A DNA stretch of 43,930 bases from Sphaerisporangium corydalis (GTDB taxonomy: Bacteria > Actinomycetota > Actinomycetes > Streptosporangiales > Streptosporangiaceae), in assembly GCF_025506355.1 (NCBI RefSeq), contig NZ_JANZYP010000079.1, positions 1 through 43,930 of the forward strand, written 5' to 3'. Under the pieces are notes generated by a model. It was not told the origin of the DNA. It ran no database searches and saw only the letters and a program-made list of their open reading frames with translations. Below are positions 6,751-16,489 of the stretch, piece by piece. A program made the position numbers and the translations under genes. Every line of letters starts with the position of its first letter. The stretch's first letter is position 1.

Positions 6751-7461
6751 TTACGGGAGGGCGGCGACGAGCTCCTCCAGGGGCTTGCGCGTGCCGGTGT
6801 AGAACGGCACCTCGATGCGGGTGTGCCTGCGGGCCTCCGAGGCGCGCAGATGACGCATCAGGTCGACGATGCGGTGCAGCTCGTCGGCCTCGAAGGCCAG
6901 GATCCACTCGAAGTCGTTCAGCGCGAACGACGCCACCGTGTTGGCGCGCACGTCGGGGTAATCGCGGGCCAGCCGGCCGTGCTCGGCCAGCATGGCGCGG
7001 CGCTCGGCGTCCTCCAGCAGGTACCACTCCAGGGAGCGCACGAACGGGTAGACCGACACGTACCCGCGCGCCTCCTCCTCGGCCAGGAAGGCCGGGATGT
7101 GCGACTTGTTGAACTCGGCGGGGCGGTGCAGCGCCATGACCGACCACACCGGCTCGCTCGCCCGGCCGAGGGCGGTGCGCCGGAAGCGGCCGTAGACCTC
7201 CTGCAGGTCCTCAGGGGAGGGGGCGTGCCACCAGAACATGTAGTCGGCGTCGGCACGGAAGCCGGCCACCTCGTAGGACCCCCGGGTGACGACGTCCTTC
7301 TCTGCGGCCTGGGAGAGCACGTTCTCGACCTCGTGGGACAGCTCCTGCCGGTCACTCGGCAGCGGCTCGCGCACGCGGAAGACCGACCACATGGTGTAGC
7401 GGATGACCTGGTTGAGATCGCGCGCCTTGGGCCGCGCACTGCTCTCCGTCACTGATCGCAC
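6751..7461 (-). CDS. hemQ: Coproheme decarboxylase HemQ/ChdC
   Basis: A 236-residue member of the chlorite-dismutase fold that converts iron-coproporphyrin III to haem b by two oxidative decarboxylations, using peroxide. The proximal haem histidine is H161 in [12 protein letters not shown]. The conserved [16 protein letters not shown] strand (134-149) and the ending [14 protein letters not shown] are typical of actinobacterial HemQ. The start is GTG 7461, three bases after GGAAGG; GTG 7452 is an alternative. It lies 45 bases downstream of hemY on the same strand, so the last two steps of the coproporphyrin route are co-transcribed. Confidence 0.93.
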   Translation of the reverse strand: MRSVTESSARPKARDLNQVIRYTMWSVFRVREPLPSDRQELSHEVENVLSQAAEKDVVTRGSYEVAGFRADADYMFWWHAPSPEDLQEVYGRFRRTALGRASEPVWSVMALHRPAEFNKSHIPAFLAEEEARGYVSVYPFVRSLEWYLLEDAERRAMLAEHGRLARDYPDVRANTVASFALNDFEWILAFEADELHRIVDLMRHLRASEARRHTRIEVPFYTGTRKPLEELVAALP

Positions 7462-7506
7462 TCGCCTTCCATCGACAGGTTCGTTCGGACCGGGACGGCC
7501 GGCGGC

Positions 7507-8955
7507 TCAGCGGGAGCCCGCCGCGGGCTCGTCCTCCCGCCATTCTCCCTCGTGCTCCCGCCGGAGGTGCGCGAGGACCCTGCCCGCAGCCGTGCGCGCG
7601 GTGGCGACGCAGGCGGGGACGCCGAGCCCGTCGTAGGCGGCGCCGCACACGGCCAGACCGGGTTGCACGGCGACGGCCGCCCGGACGCGGGCGACCCGGT
7701 CGAGGTGACCGACATCGTACTGCGGGAGCGCGCCGCCCCAGCGGGTGACCCGGGTCGACAGGGGCAGCCCGCGGACCCCCATGACCTCGGCCATCTCCGC
7801 CATGGCCAGCGCCACCAGCTCGCCGTCGTCCCGCTGCAGGACGAACTCCTCGCCCAGGCGGCCGATGGAGCAGCGCAGCACCAGCAGGCCGGGGTCGGCC
7901 TCGGCGAGGTGGGGCCACTTGACCGTGCTGAACGTCACGGCCTTGACCGGGCGGCCCTCCACCGAGGGCACCAGGTAGCCGCTGCCGGACGGCGGCTCGG
8001 GGAACGCCGAGCGCTGGTAGGCCAGGGTGACGATCGCCATGCTGGCGTACTCGATGCGGGCCAGCTCGGCGGCGGCCTTGGGCACCTCGGCGGCGAGCAG
8101 CCTGCCCGCGGCGGGCGCAGGCACCGCGACGATCACCGCGTCGGCCTCGATCGTCTCGGGGTCGCGGGTGGACCCGGTGACGACGCTCCAGCCGGTGGGG
8201 GTGCGCCTGAGCTCGCGCGCCGTCACGCCGGTCCTGACGTCGGCGCCGGACGCGGCGGCGACCGCCGCGGGCAGGCCGCCCATGCCCTCGCGCAGGGTGG
8301 TGAAGACCGGTCCCGCGTCCTTCGGGGCGTTGCGCGAGATCGCCTTGGCGGCGGCCAGCAGCGAGCGCTCGGTGCGGGCGGCCGTGGCGACGTGCGGCAT
8401 CGTCGCCTCCAGCGACAACAGGTCCGCGCGCCCGGCGTAGACGCCGCCGAGAAGCGGTTCCACCAGACGGTCGACGACCTCGCTGCCCATGCGCGCCCTG
8501 ATGTACGCCGCCACCGACACATCGGAGGTGACCAGCGTCGCGGGCAGGATCTGGTCGAGCGGCACCCGGGCGAGGCCGGCGGGCGACAGCAAGCCTGAGC
8601 GGGCGAGCCCGACGACGTCGGACGGGACGCCCATGACGTGGCCGGGGGGCATGGTCCGCAGCGCGCCCCTGGTCCACACCGAGGCGCCGGTGGTGCCCGG
8701 ATGGACCAGATGGTCGCCGAGCCCGACCATGCGCGCGAGCTCCTTGCCCTCGGGGCGGCGGGCCAGCATCGCCTCGGCGCCCTCGTCCACGAGCACGCCC
8801 TCGATCTCCGAGGCGCGCAGTTTGCCCCCGACGCGCGGGGAGCCCTCCAGCACGGTCACCGCGATGGTCGCGTCCTCACGGTGAAGATGCCATGCCGCGG
8901 CCAGCCCGGCGATGCCCCCGCCCACGACCACGACGTGCCGCCGAGTCCCTTTCAT
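7507..8955 (-). CDS. hemY: Coproporphyrinogen/protoporphyrinogen III oxidase HemY (CgoX)
   Basis: A 482-residue FAD-dependent oxidase that aromatises the porphyrinogen ring; in haem routes with HemQ the substrate is coproporphyrinogen III. The dinucleotide fold is at the N-terminus (VVVVGGGIAGLAAAW, G12-x-G14-xx-G17), followed by VLEGSPRVGGKLR. The C-terminal flavin contact is AVCGAAYDGLGVPACVATARTAA. The start ATG 8955 places the FAD motif at the usual distance from the N-terminus; no good Shine-Dalgarno site is visible. hemQ follows on the same strand. A divergent lipoprotein gene separates it from hemE. Confidence 0.92.
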   Translation of the reverse strand: MKGTRRHVVVVGGGIAGLAAAWHLHREDATIAVTVLEGSPRVGGKLRASEIEGVLVDEGAEAMLARRPEGKELARMVGLGDHLVHPGTTGASVWTRGALRTMPPGHVMGVPSDVVGLARSGLLSPAGLARVPLDQILPATLVTSDVSVAAYIRARMGSEVVDRLVEPLLGGVYAGRADLLSLEATMPHVATAARTERSLLAAAKAISRNAPKDAGPVFTTLREGMGGLPAAVAAASGADVRTGVTARELRRTPTGWSVVTGSTRDPETIEADAVIVAVPAPAAGRLLAAEVPKAAAELARIEYASMAIVTLAYQRSAFPEPPSGSGYLVPSVEGRPVKAVTFSTVKWPHLAEADPGLLVLRCSIGRLGEEFVLQRDDGELVALAMAEMAEVMGVRGLPLSTRVTRWGGALPQYDVGHLDRVARVRAAVAVQPGLAVCGAAYDGLGVPACVATARTAAGRVLAHLRREHEGEWREDEPAAGSR

Positions 8956-9090
8956 GTTTTCAGACGTTACCCGTCCCCGGCCACCGCGCGCGCTGGCCAC
9001 GACGGGGCTCCGAGCCCGGGAAGGGAGAACGTGACGCCATTGTGACGCGTACCCCCAAACCCCGCCATCGCCGGTCCCGTCAACAACAGC

Positions 9091-10143
9091 ATGAGGACTT
9101 TGAGGTTCAGTCCGCCTGTGGCGGTGGCCCTGGCGGCCGTCGTCCTCACCCTGTCGGGGTGCGGCGGCGCGGACAGCCAGTCGAGCGACGGCGGCGGGAT
9201 GGCCGCCGCGCCCGTGCAGAACCAGGCCGCCCAGCCCGAGCGGGCGACGGCGGGCGGCGTCGCGAAGGACGCCGGGGTACCGGCCCCGAAGGCGACCTCG
9301 GCGTCCGGGGCGCCCTCCACGGTGGAGGTCGAGAAGGCGGACCGGGCGATCGTGTACACCGGGGAGATGACGGTCCGGGTCAAGGACGTCGCGGCGGCCT
9401 CCGACCGGGCCAAGCAGACCGTCACGGCGGCCGGCGGGCGCCTGGACCGGGAGCAGGCCGCCTCCTACAGCGGCGAGGACACCTCGACCCTCGTCTTCAA
9501 GATCCCCCCGGCGAACTATCCGGGCATCGTGGACCGGCTCGGCAAGGAGCTGGGCAAGCGGCAGTCGATCAACCTGGGCACCGACGACGTGACCCAGCAG
9601 GTCGCCGACGTCGAGAGCCGGGTGAAGTCGGCGCGGTCGTCGCTGGAACAGGTCCGCACGTTCCTCGCCAAGGCCAAGACCATCACCGAGGTGCTGGAGG
9701 TCGAGCGGGAGATCTCCTCCCGTGAGGCCGACCTGGAGTCGCTGCAGGCCCAGCAGACGTCCCTGGCCTCCCAGACCGCCATGGGGACGCTGACCCTGCG
9801 CCTCGTGCGCGTCGGCGGGCCCCCGACGGCCAAGCCCAAGGCCAAGCCGGCGCCGAACTTCCTGAGCGGGCTGAAGTCCGGCTGGGGCGCCCTGACCGGC
9901 ACGACGCGGGTCGTCCTGACGGTCATCGGCGCGCTGCTGCCCTGGCTCGTGGTGCTCGCCGTGCTGTGGATCGCCTACGCGGCCGTACGGCGGCGGGTGC
10001 CGTCCCTGCCGTACCCCGCCCGCCGTCGCCGCCCCGCACCGGGCGTACCCCCGGCGGACGCGCGCCCGCCGGACGCGCCCGAACCCTCCGTGCCCGCCGC
10101 GATCGGCGACGCGGGTGGGAAGGACCGGCCGGGCGAGGGGTGA
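9091..10143 (+). CDS. DUF4349 domain lipoprotein
   Basis: A 350-residue envelope protein. A lipoprotein signal peptide ends in the lipobox LSGC with acceptor C24. An Ala/Gln-rich spacer follows, then the DUF4349 domain: IVYTGEMTVRVKDVAAASDRAKQ, a long coiled-coil-like stretch VESRVKSARSSLEQVRTFLAKAKTITEVLEVEREISSREADLESLQAQ, and MGTLTLRL. A transmembrane helix at about residues 271-297 is followed by a basic, Pro-rich tail. Both an N-terminal lipid and a C-terminal helix are therefore predicted. Its role is unknown. Its TGA abuts the TGA of convergent hemE with no spacing. Confidence 0.85.
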   Translation: MRTLRFSPPVAVALAAVVLTLSGCGGADSQSSDGGGMAAAPVQNQAAQPERATAGGVAKDAGVPAPKATSASGAPSTVEVEKADRAIVYTGEMTVRVKDVAAASDRAKQTVTAAGGRLDREQAASYSGEDTSTLVFKIPPANYPGIVDRLGKELGKRQSINLGTDDVTQQVADVESRVKSARSSLEQVRTFLAKAKTITEVLEVEREISSREADLESLQAQQTSLASQTAMGTLTLRLVRVGGPPTAKPKAKPAPNFLSGLKSGWGALTGTTRVVLTVIGALLPWLVVLAVLWIAYAAVRRRVPSLPYPARRRRPAPGVPPADARPPDAPEPSVPAAIGDAGGKDRPGEG

Positions 10144-11181
10144 TCAGCGGGCGGAGACCTCGTGGACGAGGTCGGTGAGGCGGCCGAGCTGGCCGGGGTC
10201 GGTGGTGGGCGGCACCCCGTGGCCGAGGTTGAACACATGCCCCTCGGCGGCCTCGCCCCTGGTCAGGACGTCGCGGGCGCGGCGCTCGACGACCTCCCAC
10301 GGGGCGAACAGGATGGCCGGGTCCAGGTTGCCCTGGAGCGCCTTGCCCGGGCCGACGCGCCGCGCGGCCTCGTCCAGCGGGACCCGCCAGTCGACGCCCA
10401 CGACGTCGGCGCCGGCCTCGCCCAGCAGGCCGAGCAGCTCTCCGGTGCCCACGCCGAAGTGGATGCGCGGCACGTCCAGGTCGGCCAGGCCGGCGAAGAT
10501 GCGGCTGGTGTAGGGCAGGACGAACTCGCGGTAGTCCTCGGGGGCGACGGCGCCGACCCAGGAGTCGAAGAGCTGGATCGCCGAGGCGCCGGCGTCGGCC
10601 TGCAGGCGCAGGTAGGCCAGCGTGATGTCGGTGAGCCGCCCCATGAGCGCGTGCCACAGCGCGGGGTCGCCGTACATCATGGCCTTGGTGTGGTCGTGGC
10701 TCTTGGACGGCCCGCCCTCGATGAGGTAGGACGCCAGCGTGAACGGCGCGCCGGCGAAGCCGATGAGCGGCGTCGCGCCGAGCTCCTTGGTCAGCGTGCG
10801 GATGGCCTCGGTGACGTACGGCACGTCGCCGGGGTCCAGGGCGCGCAGGGTGTCCACCCCGGCGGTGTCCCTGATCGGGTCGGCCACGACGGGGCCGACG
10901 CCGGGCTTGATGTCGAGGTCGATCCCGATGGCCTTCAGCGGCACCACGATGTCGCTGAAGAAGATCGCCGCGTCGACTCCGTAGCGGCGCACCGGCTGCA
11001 TCGTGATCTCCACGATGAGGTCGGGGGTGGCGCACGCCGTCAGCATCGGCACGTCGGCGCGCACGGCCCGGTACTCGGGAAGCGAGCGGCCGGCCTGGCG
11101 CATGTACCAGACGGGCGTGTGCGGCACGGGCAGTCGCCGGCAGGCGCGGACGAACGGGGACTCGGCGGTCTCGGGATTCAC
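10144..11181 (-). CDS. hemE: Uroporphyrinogen decarboxylase HemE
   Basis: A 345-residue cytosolic enzyme that decarboxylates the four acetate groups of uroporphyrinogen III to give coproporphyrinogen III. The substrate-binding loop [17 protein letters not shown] (22-38) and the catalytic aspartate D77 in FFSDIVVP are present, as are [13 protein letters not shown] and a normal C-terminus. The start GTG 11181 gives the usual family length; the open frame continues far upstream but without homology. With hemY and hemQ it supplies the steps from uroporphyrinogen to haem apart from ferrochelatase, which is not in the window. Confidence 0.95.
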   Translation of the reverse strand: MNPETAESPFVRACRRLPVPHTPVWYMRQAGRSLPEYRAVRADVPMLTACATPDLIVEITMQPVRRYGVDAAIFFSDIVVPLKAIGIDLDIKPGVGPVVADPIRDTAGVDTLRALDPGDVPYVTEAIRTLTKELGATPLIGFAGAPFTLASYLIEGGPSKSHDHTKAMMYGDPALWHALMGRLTDITLAYLRLQADAGASAIQLFDSWVGAVAPEDYREFVLPYTSRIFAGLADLDVPRIHFGVGTGELLGLLGEAGADVVGVDWRVPLDEAARRVGPGKALQGNLDPAILFAPWEVVERRARDVLTRGEAAEGHVFNLGHGVPPTTDPGQLGRLTDLVHEVSAR

Positions 11182-11661
11182 GTTTCCAGGGTGCCATGCG
11201 AGGGGGCCGGTCCACGCACCGCGTGCGCAAGGGGAGCGTCTTAAGTCGTACTCGGCGATACCAAAGCTTGCCGTAAAAGAGATATTTACTAGGCCAATGT
11301 CCGGTGATGCTAATGGAAGCCGCGAAGCATACGCTATGTCTGATTCGGCGAGGCAGGCCGGGAAGCGGTACGCGGCCGGCCGCGCCAACCCGTTCCAAAG
11401 CGCCGGTACAGTACGTCTCACGTGAGGTCCGTGATCATGTCGCGGCTGGCCCAAAAGTTCGTCAAATCCCCGCGCGGCGCTGATTCGGTGACCACTTTCG
11501 GGACACGCCGAGCGCGTTGCGGGGAAATGTCGCCGCGACGTGTCAACGTCGGACCAGCCCTCGAGCTCACGGACAAGGGCGCGCGGGGGGAGCGCCGGCC
11601 AGGCCACGCGCACTCCTGTCCGTGCGAGCTTTCGATCTTGGGACCCGACGAAAGGCCCGCG
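11182..11661. other. Gene-free interval upstream of hemE
   Basis: This stretch of 480 bases should hold the hemE promoter. A local AT-rich patch lies around 11260-11300. No frame in it shows a recognisable protein and no RNA gene was seen. Confidence 0.4.
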
Positions 11662-11817
11662 ATGACCGCGATGTGGAGTTCCTCCGAGCACCGCAGTGTG
11701 CATTGTGCGCGCCGTGCCGGTGAACCGGCGTTCGAGCGGCGACCCCGCCTCGACGGGCACGACGACCACGGCCGGTCCTACGTGGAGCGTCGCGGCGACC
11801 CGGTGATCGTGGCTTGA
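11662..11817 (+). CDS. Possible small protein, 51 aa
   Basis: A frame from ATG 11662 to TGA 11817 has AAAGG six bases before its start, a good ribosome site. The product is hydrophilic and ends with an Asp/His-rich segment ([23 protein letters not shown]). An in-frame start at 11422 would give 131 residues, but that extension looks non-coding. I recognise no family. The frame precedes the DUF3000 gene on the same strand. Confidence 0.3.
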   Translation: MTAMWSSSEHRSVHCARRAGEPAFERRPRLDGHDDHGRSYVERRGDPVIVA

Positions 11818-11886
11818 TCACCACTCATGTTCACCGCGCATACCCCCCTGCTTCCGGCTCCGCCCGCTCCGGCCTACTCTGCAACC

Positions 11887-12489
11887 ATGACCATCGGTGA
11901 CGCGCCGCCGGCCCCTGCCGCATTCCGGCGGGCGCTGGAGAGCCTGCGCCCGGCCGAGGTCAGGCCCGAGATCGAGCTGGAGGACATCCCCGCCCCGCAG
12001 CGGCTTGCCCCCTACTCCGGCGCCGTTGGCGCCTCGGTCTACCGCGACGACGACGAGCTCGCGGTCGGCCGGTTGATCATGCTGTTCGACCCCGACGGCC
12101 AGCGCGGCTGGGACGGCCCGTTCCGCCTGGTCGCCTACGTCCGCGCCGACATGGAGCCGGAGATCACCTCCGACCCGATGCTCGGGCCCGTCGCGTGGAG
12201 CTGGCTGACCGAGGCCCTCGACTCCCGGTGCGCCCGCTACGCCGCCGCCGGCGGCACGGTCACCCGCGCCGTGTCCGAGGGGTTCGGCAACAAGGCCGAC
12301 GATCCGGTCACCACCGAGCTGGAGCTGCGCGCGTCGTGGTCCCCGCTGGAGGAGGACCTGTCGGCGCACGTCGCCGCCTGGTGCGACCTGATGTGCCTCG
12401 CGGCGGGCATCCCACCCCTGCCACCCGACGTCGCGGCCCTCCCACCGCGGTCCGCGCGTCGCGAAGACCCGGAGTCCTTCAGGACGTGA
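11887..12489 (+). CDS. DUF3000 domain protein
   Basis: A 200-residue actinobacterial protein of unknown function. Family features are the N-terminal AFRRALESLRPAEVRPEIELEDIPAPQRLAPYS, the strand DELAVGRLIMLFDPDGQRGWDGPFRLVAYVRADMEPE, and the ELRASWSP segment. The start is ATG 11887, giving MTIGDAPPAP; an upstream ATG at 11827 would add an unlikely 20 residues. Its stop overlaps the RNase D start by four bases (GTGA), so the two are translationally coupled. This pairing is conserved in many actinobacteria as far as I recall, suggesting a link to RNA metabolism, which is inference. Confidence 0.85.
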   Translation: MTIGDAPPAPAAFRRALESLRPAEVRPEIELEDIPAPQRLAPYSGAVGASVYRDDDELAVGRLIMLFDPDGQRGWDGPFRLVAYVRADMEPEITSDPMLGPVAWSWLTEALDSRCARYAAAGGTVTRAVSEGFGNKADDPVTTELELRASWSPLEEDLSAHVAAWCDLMCLAAGIPPLPPDVAALPPRSARREDPESFRT

Positions 12490-13733
12490 CCGACGACGAA
12501 GACATCCCCGCATCCGAGATCGAGCCGCTCCTGGAACCCCGTGAGGGCATCCCGCCGGTCATCGAGGACCCCGCCGCGCTCGCCGCGGTCGTACAGGCGT
12601 TCGCCGGCGGCACCGGCCCGGTCGCCGTCGACGCCGAACGCGCCTCCGGCTACCGCTACAGCGGCCGCGCCTACCTGGTACAGCTCCGCCGCACCGGCTC
12701 GGGCAGCGCGCTCATCGACCCCATCGCCTGCCCCGACCTGTCGGGCCTGGACGCGGCGGTGGCCGGCGCCGAGATCGTCCTGCACGCCGCGACGCAGGAC
12801 CTGGCCTGCCTGGCCGAGGTCGGCTTCACCCCCCGCGAACTGTTCGACACCGAGCTGGCCGGGCGGCTGCTCGGCTACGAGCGCGTCGGCCTCGGCACCA
12901 TGGTGGAGAACGTCCTCGGACTGCGCCTGGAGAAGGGGCACTCCGCGGCCGACTGGTCCCACCGGCCGCTGCCCGAGGACTGGCTGCGGTACGCCGCCCT
13001 GGACGTCGAGGTGCTCATCGAGCTGCGCGACATCCTGTACGACGAGCTGGACGCCGCCGGGAAGCTCGCCTGGGCGCAGGAGGAGTTCGCCTCGATCCTC
13101 GCCGCTCCCCCGGCTCCGCCGCGCACCGACCCGTGGCGCCGCACCTCCGGCATCCACCGCGTGCGCTCGCTGCGCGGCCTGGCCGTGGTCCGCGAGCTGT
13201 GGACGCTGCGCGACGAGCTGGCGCGCGAGGCCGACCTCGCGCCGGGACGGGTGCTGCCGGACTCGGCGATCGTGACCGCCGCGCTCGACCAGCCGCGCAC
13301 CACCAAGGCGCTGACCGACATCGCCCCCTTCACCGGCCGCAGCGCCCGGCGTCACCTGCGCGACTGGCTGAACGCCATCGGGCGGGCGCGGGTGCTGCCC
13401 GAGACCCAGCTCCCGCAGCCGAGCGGCCCCGGCGACGGGCCGCCGCCGGCCAACCGCTGGGCCGACCGCGACCCCGCCGCGGCCAGGCGCCTGGCCGCCG
13501 CCCGGGCGGCCGTCGCGACGCTGGCCACCGAGCACCACATGCCCACCGAGAACCTCCTGCAGCCCGAGGCGATCCGGCGCCTCACGTGGGAGCCGCCCGC
13601 CGAGCTCGACGAGGACACACTGGCGGCACGGCTGCGCGAGCTGGGCGTGCGCGAGTGGCAGATCGCGCTGGCGGCCGGTCCGATCTCCGCGGCGCTGACC
13701 CGGCTGTCCGCCAAGGGCGACCCCGAGGACTGA
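12486..13733 (+). CDS. rnd: Ribonuclease D (DEDDy 3'-5' exoribonuclease)
   Basis: A 415-residue exoribonuclease that trims the 3' ends of tRNA precursors and other RNAs. The exonuclease triad is visible: Exo I VDAE (D49, E51), Exo II HAATQDL (D105) with DTEL (D121), and Exo III YAALD (Y169, D173), which defines the DEDDy class. Two HRDC-type helical regions follow, one containing LRGLAVVRELWTLRDELARE and a C-terminal one near REWQIALAAGPISAAL. The start GTG 12486 overlaps the DUF3000 stop. Nothing looks truncated. Confidence 0.93.
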   Translation: MTDDEDIPASEIEPLLEPREGIPPVIEDPAALAAVVQAFAGGTGPVAVDAERASGYRYSGRAYLVQLRRTGSGSALIDPIACPDLSGLDAAVAGAEIVLHAATQDLACLAEVGFTPRELFDTELAGRLLGYERVGLGTMVENVLGLRLEKGHSAADWSHRPLPEDWLRYAALDVEVLIELRDILYDELDAAGKLAWAQEEFASILAAPPAPPRTDPWRRTSGIHRVRSLRGLAVVRELWTLRDELAREADLAPGRVLPDSAIVTAALDQPRTTKALTDIAPFTGRSARRHLRDWLNAIGRARVLPETQLPQPSGPGDGPPPANRWADRDPAAARRLAAARAAVATLATEHHMPTENLLQPEAIRRLTWEPPAELDEDTLAARLRELGVREWQIALAAGPISAALTRLSAKGDPED

Positions 13734-13757
13734 GCCATGCCGCCGGGCCTCACGTGC

Positions 13758-14762
13758 TCACGGGAGTCTTCTGACGCTCTCGCGGAGGACGACCTCCCCG
13801 GCGACCGGCTCCTCCCGGGCGACGTCCTCGTAGCTGAGGGCCAGGTCGAGCGCCAGCGACCCCATGTGGGCGAGCGGTAGCCGCACGGTCGTCAGCGCCG
13901 GCACCAGGTCGCGCAGCGAGGCGATGTCGTCGAACCCCGCCATCGACATGTCCTGCGGCACGCTGACCCCGAGCTCCCTGAAGGCGGCGAACGCCCCCAC
14001 GGCCATCACGTCGTTCACCGCGAAGGCGCAGGTGGCGCCGGTGTCCATGGCGACCAGCTCGACGGCCGCGGCGTGCCCGCCGTCCCGGTCGAACCCGCCG
14101 TGGACCACGGCCGGCTCGGGCAGCCCGAGCTCGGCGAGCCCTTCACTGAACCCCTCGGCCCGGTCGACGGCGGTGTACAGGTTCGCCGGCCCGGCGAGCA
14201 GGGCGAACCGCCGGTGCCCCTGGCCGGCGAGGGCGTGGGCGAGCCTGCGGCCTCCCTCGCGGTTCAGCGGGGCCACGGTGTCGGTGCCGAGGAGGTTCTG
14301 CCCGATGATCGCCACCCGGCCCCCGGAGGCGCGGTAGACGTCCAGCTCGGCCCGCAGCCGGCGGATCATGACCTCGTCCACGACGCGGGACCCGGCGATC
14401 AGCACCGCGCGGGCGCGCTGGGCGTTCAGCGTGGCGACCAGGGCGATCTCCCGCTCGGGGTCACGGTAGGTGGTGCCGAGCGTCACCACCATCTCGTGCT
14501 CGTCGGCGCCGCGGATCGCGCCGTCGGCGATGGCGGCGAAGTAGGGGTCGGTGAGGTCCTGGATGATGACGCCGACGACGTTGCCGACGCCCCGGGCGAG
14601 GGTCTGGGCGGTGGCGTCCACGCGGTAGCCGAGCTTGGCGGCGGACGCCTCGACCTTGACCCGCAGGGACGCGCCCACCTGGCGGCTGCTGCCGTTGAGC
14701 ACCCGCGAGGCCGTCGCCAGCGACACCCCCGCGTGCTTGGCGACGTCTTCCAGCGTGACCAT
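13758..14762 (-). CDS. LacI-family transcriptional regulator
   Basis: A 334-residue repressor. The LacI helix-turn-helix fills residues 2-24 (VTLEDVAKHAGVSLATASRVLNG) and is followed by the hinge with the usual minor-groove contact region. The periplasmic-binding-like effector domain begins at VGVIIQDLTDPYFAAIADG and ends in PLAHMGSLALDLAL. The start ATG 14762 has GGAGGG six bases upstream. The gene lies 84 bases downstream of an amino-acid permease on the same strand. Most LacI effectors are sugars, so the link to that permease is uncertain. Confidence 0.92.
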   Translation of the reverse strand: MVTLEDVAKHAGVSLATASRVLNGSSRQVGASLRVKVEASAAKLGYRVDATAQTLARGVGNVVGVIIQDLTDPYFAAIADGAIRGADEHEMVVTLGTTYRDPEREIALVATLNAQRARAVLIAGSRVVDEVMIRRLRAELDVYRASGGRVAIIGQNLLGTDTVAPLNREGGRRLAHALAGQGHRRFALLAGPANLYTAVDRAEGFSEGLAELGLPEPAVVHGGFDRDGGHAAAVELVAMDTGATCAFAVNDVMAVGAFAAFRELGVSVPQDMSMAGFDDIASLRDLVPALTTVRLPLAHMGSLALDLALSYEDVAREEPVAGEVVLRESVRRLP

Positions 14763-14846
14763 GGTCGTCCCTCCGTGCCCTGCGGCTTCCCCTCCATTGT
14801 CCAGCGGGAGCGGAGGGCCCGCGCACAGGCTCGCGGCACGGGACCG

Positions 14847-16319
14847 CTACCCTGCGGAGGCGGCCCGGTCCTCGCTCACCCGGCTGTGCCGCATGCCGTA
14901 CACGAAGTACACCACGATGCCGATCGCCATCCAGATCAGGAACCGCAGCCAGGTCTCCACGGGCAGGTTCAGCATGAGGTATATGCAGGCCATCACCGAC
15001 AGGGCGGGCACCAGCGGGACCAGCGGGGTGCGGAAGGCCCGGGGCAGGTCGGGCCGGGTCCTGCGCAGGACGACGACGCCGACCGAGACCAGGACGAAGG
15101 CGAACAGCGTCCCGATGTTGACCAGCTCGGCCAGGGCCGACAGCGGGATCAGCCCGGCGAGCAGCGCCGTCACCACCCCGATGATGATCGTGATGCGGTA
15201 CGGGGTGCCGAAGCGGGGGTGGACGGCGGCCAGCCCCCGGGGCAGCAGGTTGTCGCGGCTCATGGCGAAGAAGATCCGGCTCTGCCCGAGCATGAGGATC
15301 ATCACGACGGTGGTGAGCCCGGCCAGCGCGCCGACGCTGATGACGGTGGCCAGCCAGTCCTGGCCGACCGCGCGGAACGCCCCGGCGAGCGGGGCCGACC
15401 TGCTGAGCCGGTTGTAGGGCTGCATGCCGACGACGACCAGCGACACCGCGACGTACAGGACGGTGCAGACCACCAGCGAGGCGATGATGCCGATGGGCAG
15501 GTCGCGCTGCGGCTTGCGCGTCTCCTCGGCGGCGGTGGCCACCACGTCGAAGCCGATGAAGGCGAAGAACACGACGGCCGCGCCGGAGAAGATCCCGGCG
15601 AGGCCGTAGGCGACCGGGGAGATGCCGAACATCACCTGGATCAGCGGCGCCTTCAGCCCGCCCACCGCCGGGGTGGGCTGCGCCGACGGGACGAACGGGG
15701 TGTAGTTGGCGCCCTTGATGAAGAACAGCCCCGCGACGATCACCAGCAGGACCACGGTCACCTTGATGGCGACGACGACCAGGTTGACCCGCGAGGACAG
15801 CTTGATCCCGGCGACCAGCACGGCGGTGAGCGCGAGCACGACCAGCACGGCGGGGATGTTGAAGGTGGCGTGCTCGCCCGCGAGCGAGGCGGGCAGATGG
15901 ATGCCGAAGGTGGCCAGCAGCTCGGAGAGGTAGCCGGACCAGCCCACCGCGACCACGGCGCCGCCGAGCGCCAGCTCCAGCATCAGGTCCCACCCGACGA
16001 TCCAGGCCGGGAACTCGCCGATGGTGGCGTAGGAGAACGTGTACGCCGACCCGGCCACCGGGACGGTGGAGGCGAACTCCGCGTAGCACAGGGCGGCCAG
16101 CGCGCAGACGACGCCCGCGACGACGAACGACAGCGCGACGGCCGGGCCGGAGGTGTCCCTGGCCACCTGGCCGGTGAGCACGAAGATGCCCGTCCCGACG
16201 ATCACGCCGACGCCGAAGACCGTGAGGTCGAGCGCGCTCAGGCTGCGGCGGAGCTGATGCTCGGGCGCTTCGGTGTCCTGGACCGACCGTTCCACCGACT
16301 TGGTCCTGAAAATGGACAT
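14847..16319 (-). CDS. APC-family amino acid permease
   Basis: A 490-residue polytopic inner-membrane transporter, probably a proton-coupled cationic or general amino-acid importer. It has the APC signature GVGVIVGTGIFVLTG in the first helix, then CYAEFASTVPVAGSAYTFSYATIGE in helices 2-3 and IGFDVVATAAEETRKPQRDLPIGI in the central loop. Twelve or more hydrophobic helices are visible, with a final basic tail. The start ATG 16319 has AAGGGG seven bases upstream; a GTG six bases earlier is less likely. The exact substrate cannot be read from the sequence. Confidence 0.9.
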   Translation of the reverse strand: MSIFRTKSVERSVQDTEAPEHQLRRSLSALDLTVFGVGVIVGTGIFVLTGQVARDTSGPAVALSFVVAGVVCALAALCYAEFASTVPVAGSAYTFSYATIGEFPAWIVGWDLMLELALGGAVVAVGWSGYLSELLATFGIHLPASLAGEHATFNIPAVLVVLALTAVLVAGIKLSSRVNLVVVAIKVTVVLLVIVAGLFFIKGANYTPFVPSAQPTPAVGGLKAPLIQVMFGISPVAYGLAGIFSGAAVVFFAFIGFDVVATAAEETRKPQRDLPIGIIASLVVCTVLYVAVSLVVVGMQPYNRLSRSAPLAGAFRAVGQDWLATVISVGALAGLTTVVMILMLGQSRIFFAMSRDNLLPRGLAAVHPRFGTPYRITIIIGVVTALLAGLIPLSALAELVNIGTLFAFVLVSVGVVVLRRTRPDLPRAFRTPLVPLVPALSVMACIYLMLNLPVETWLRFLIWMAIGIVVYFVYGMRHSRVSEDRAASAG

Positions 16320-16489
16320 CGGCACGCCCCTTGATCGTCATCGATCGGACAGGACGCCTTCTCCGGGAGGGCGCAGGCCTTGCCTACCCCCCCATCCGGC
16401 GAACATTCCTCGGCCCGAGGAGGAGATCTCAGCCCGCCGCACGACCCGTCCAGCGGCCGCTCGGCACACCGGACGAACCCCCGGCGGCC

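Noticed and set aside
14073-16334. A 753-codon plus-strand frame over the LacI and permease genes
   Set aside because: It is antisense to two well-recognised genes and its product is a low-complexity Asp/Gly/His-rich string, as expected from GC-rich read-through.
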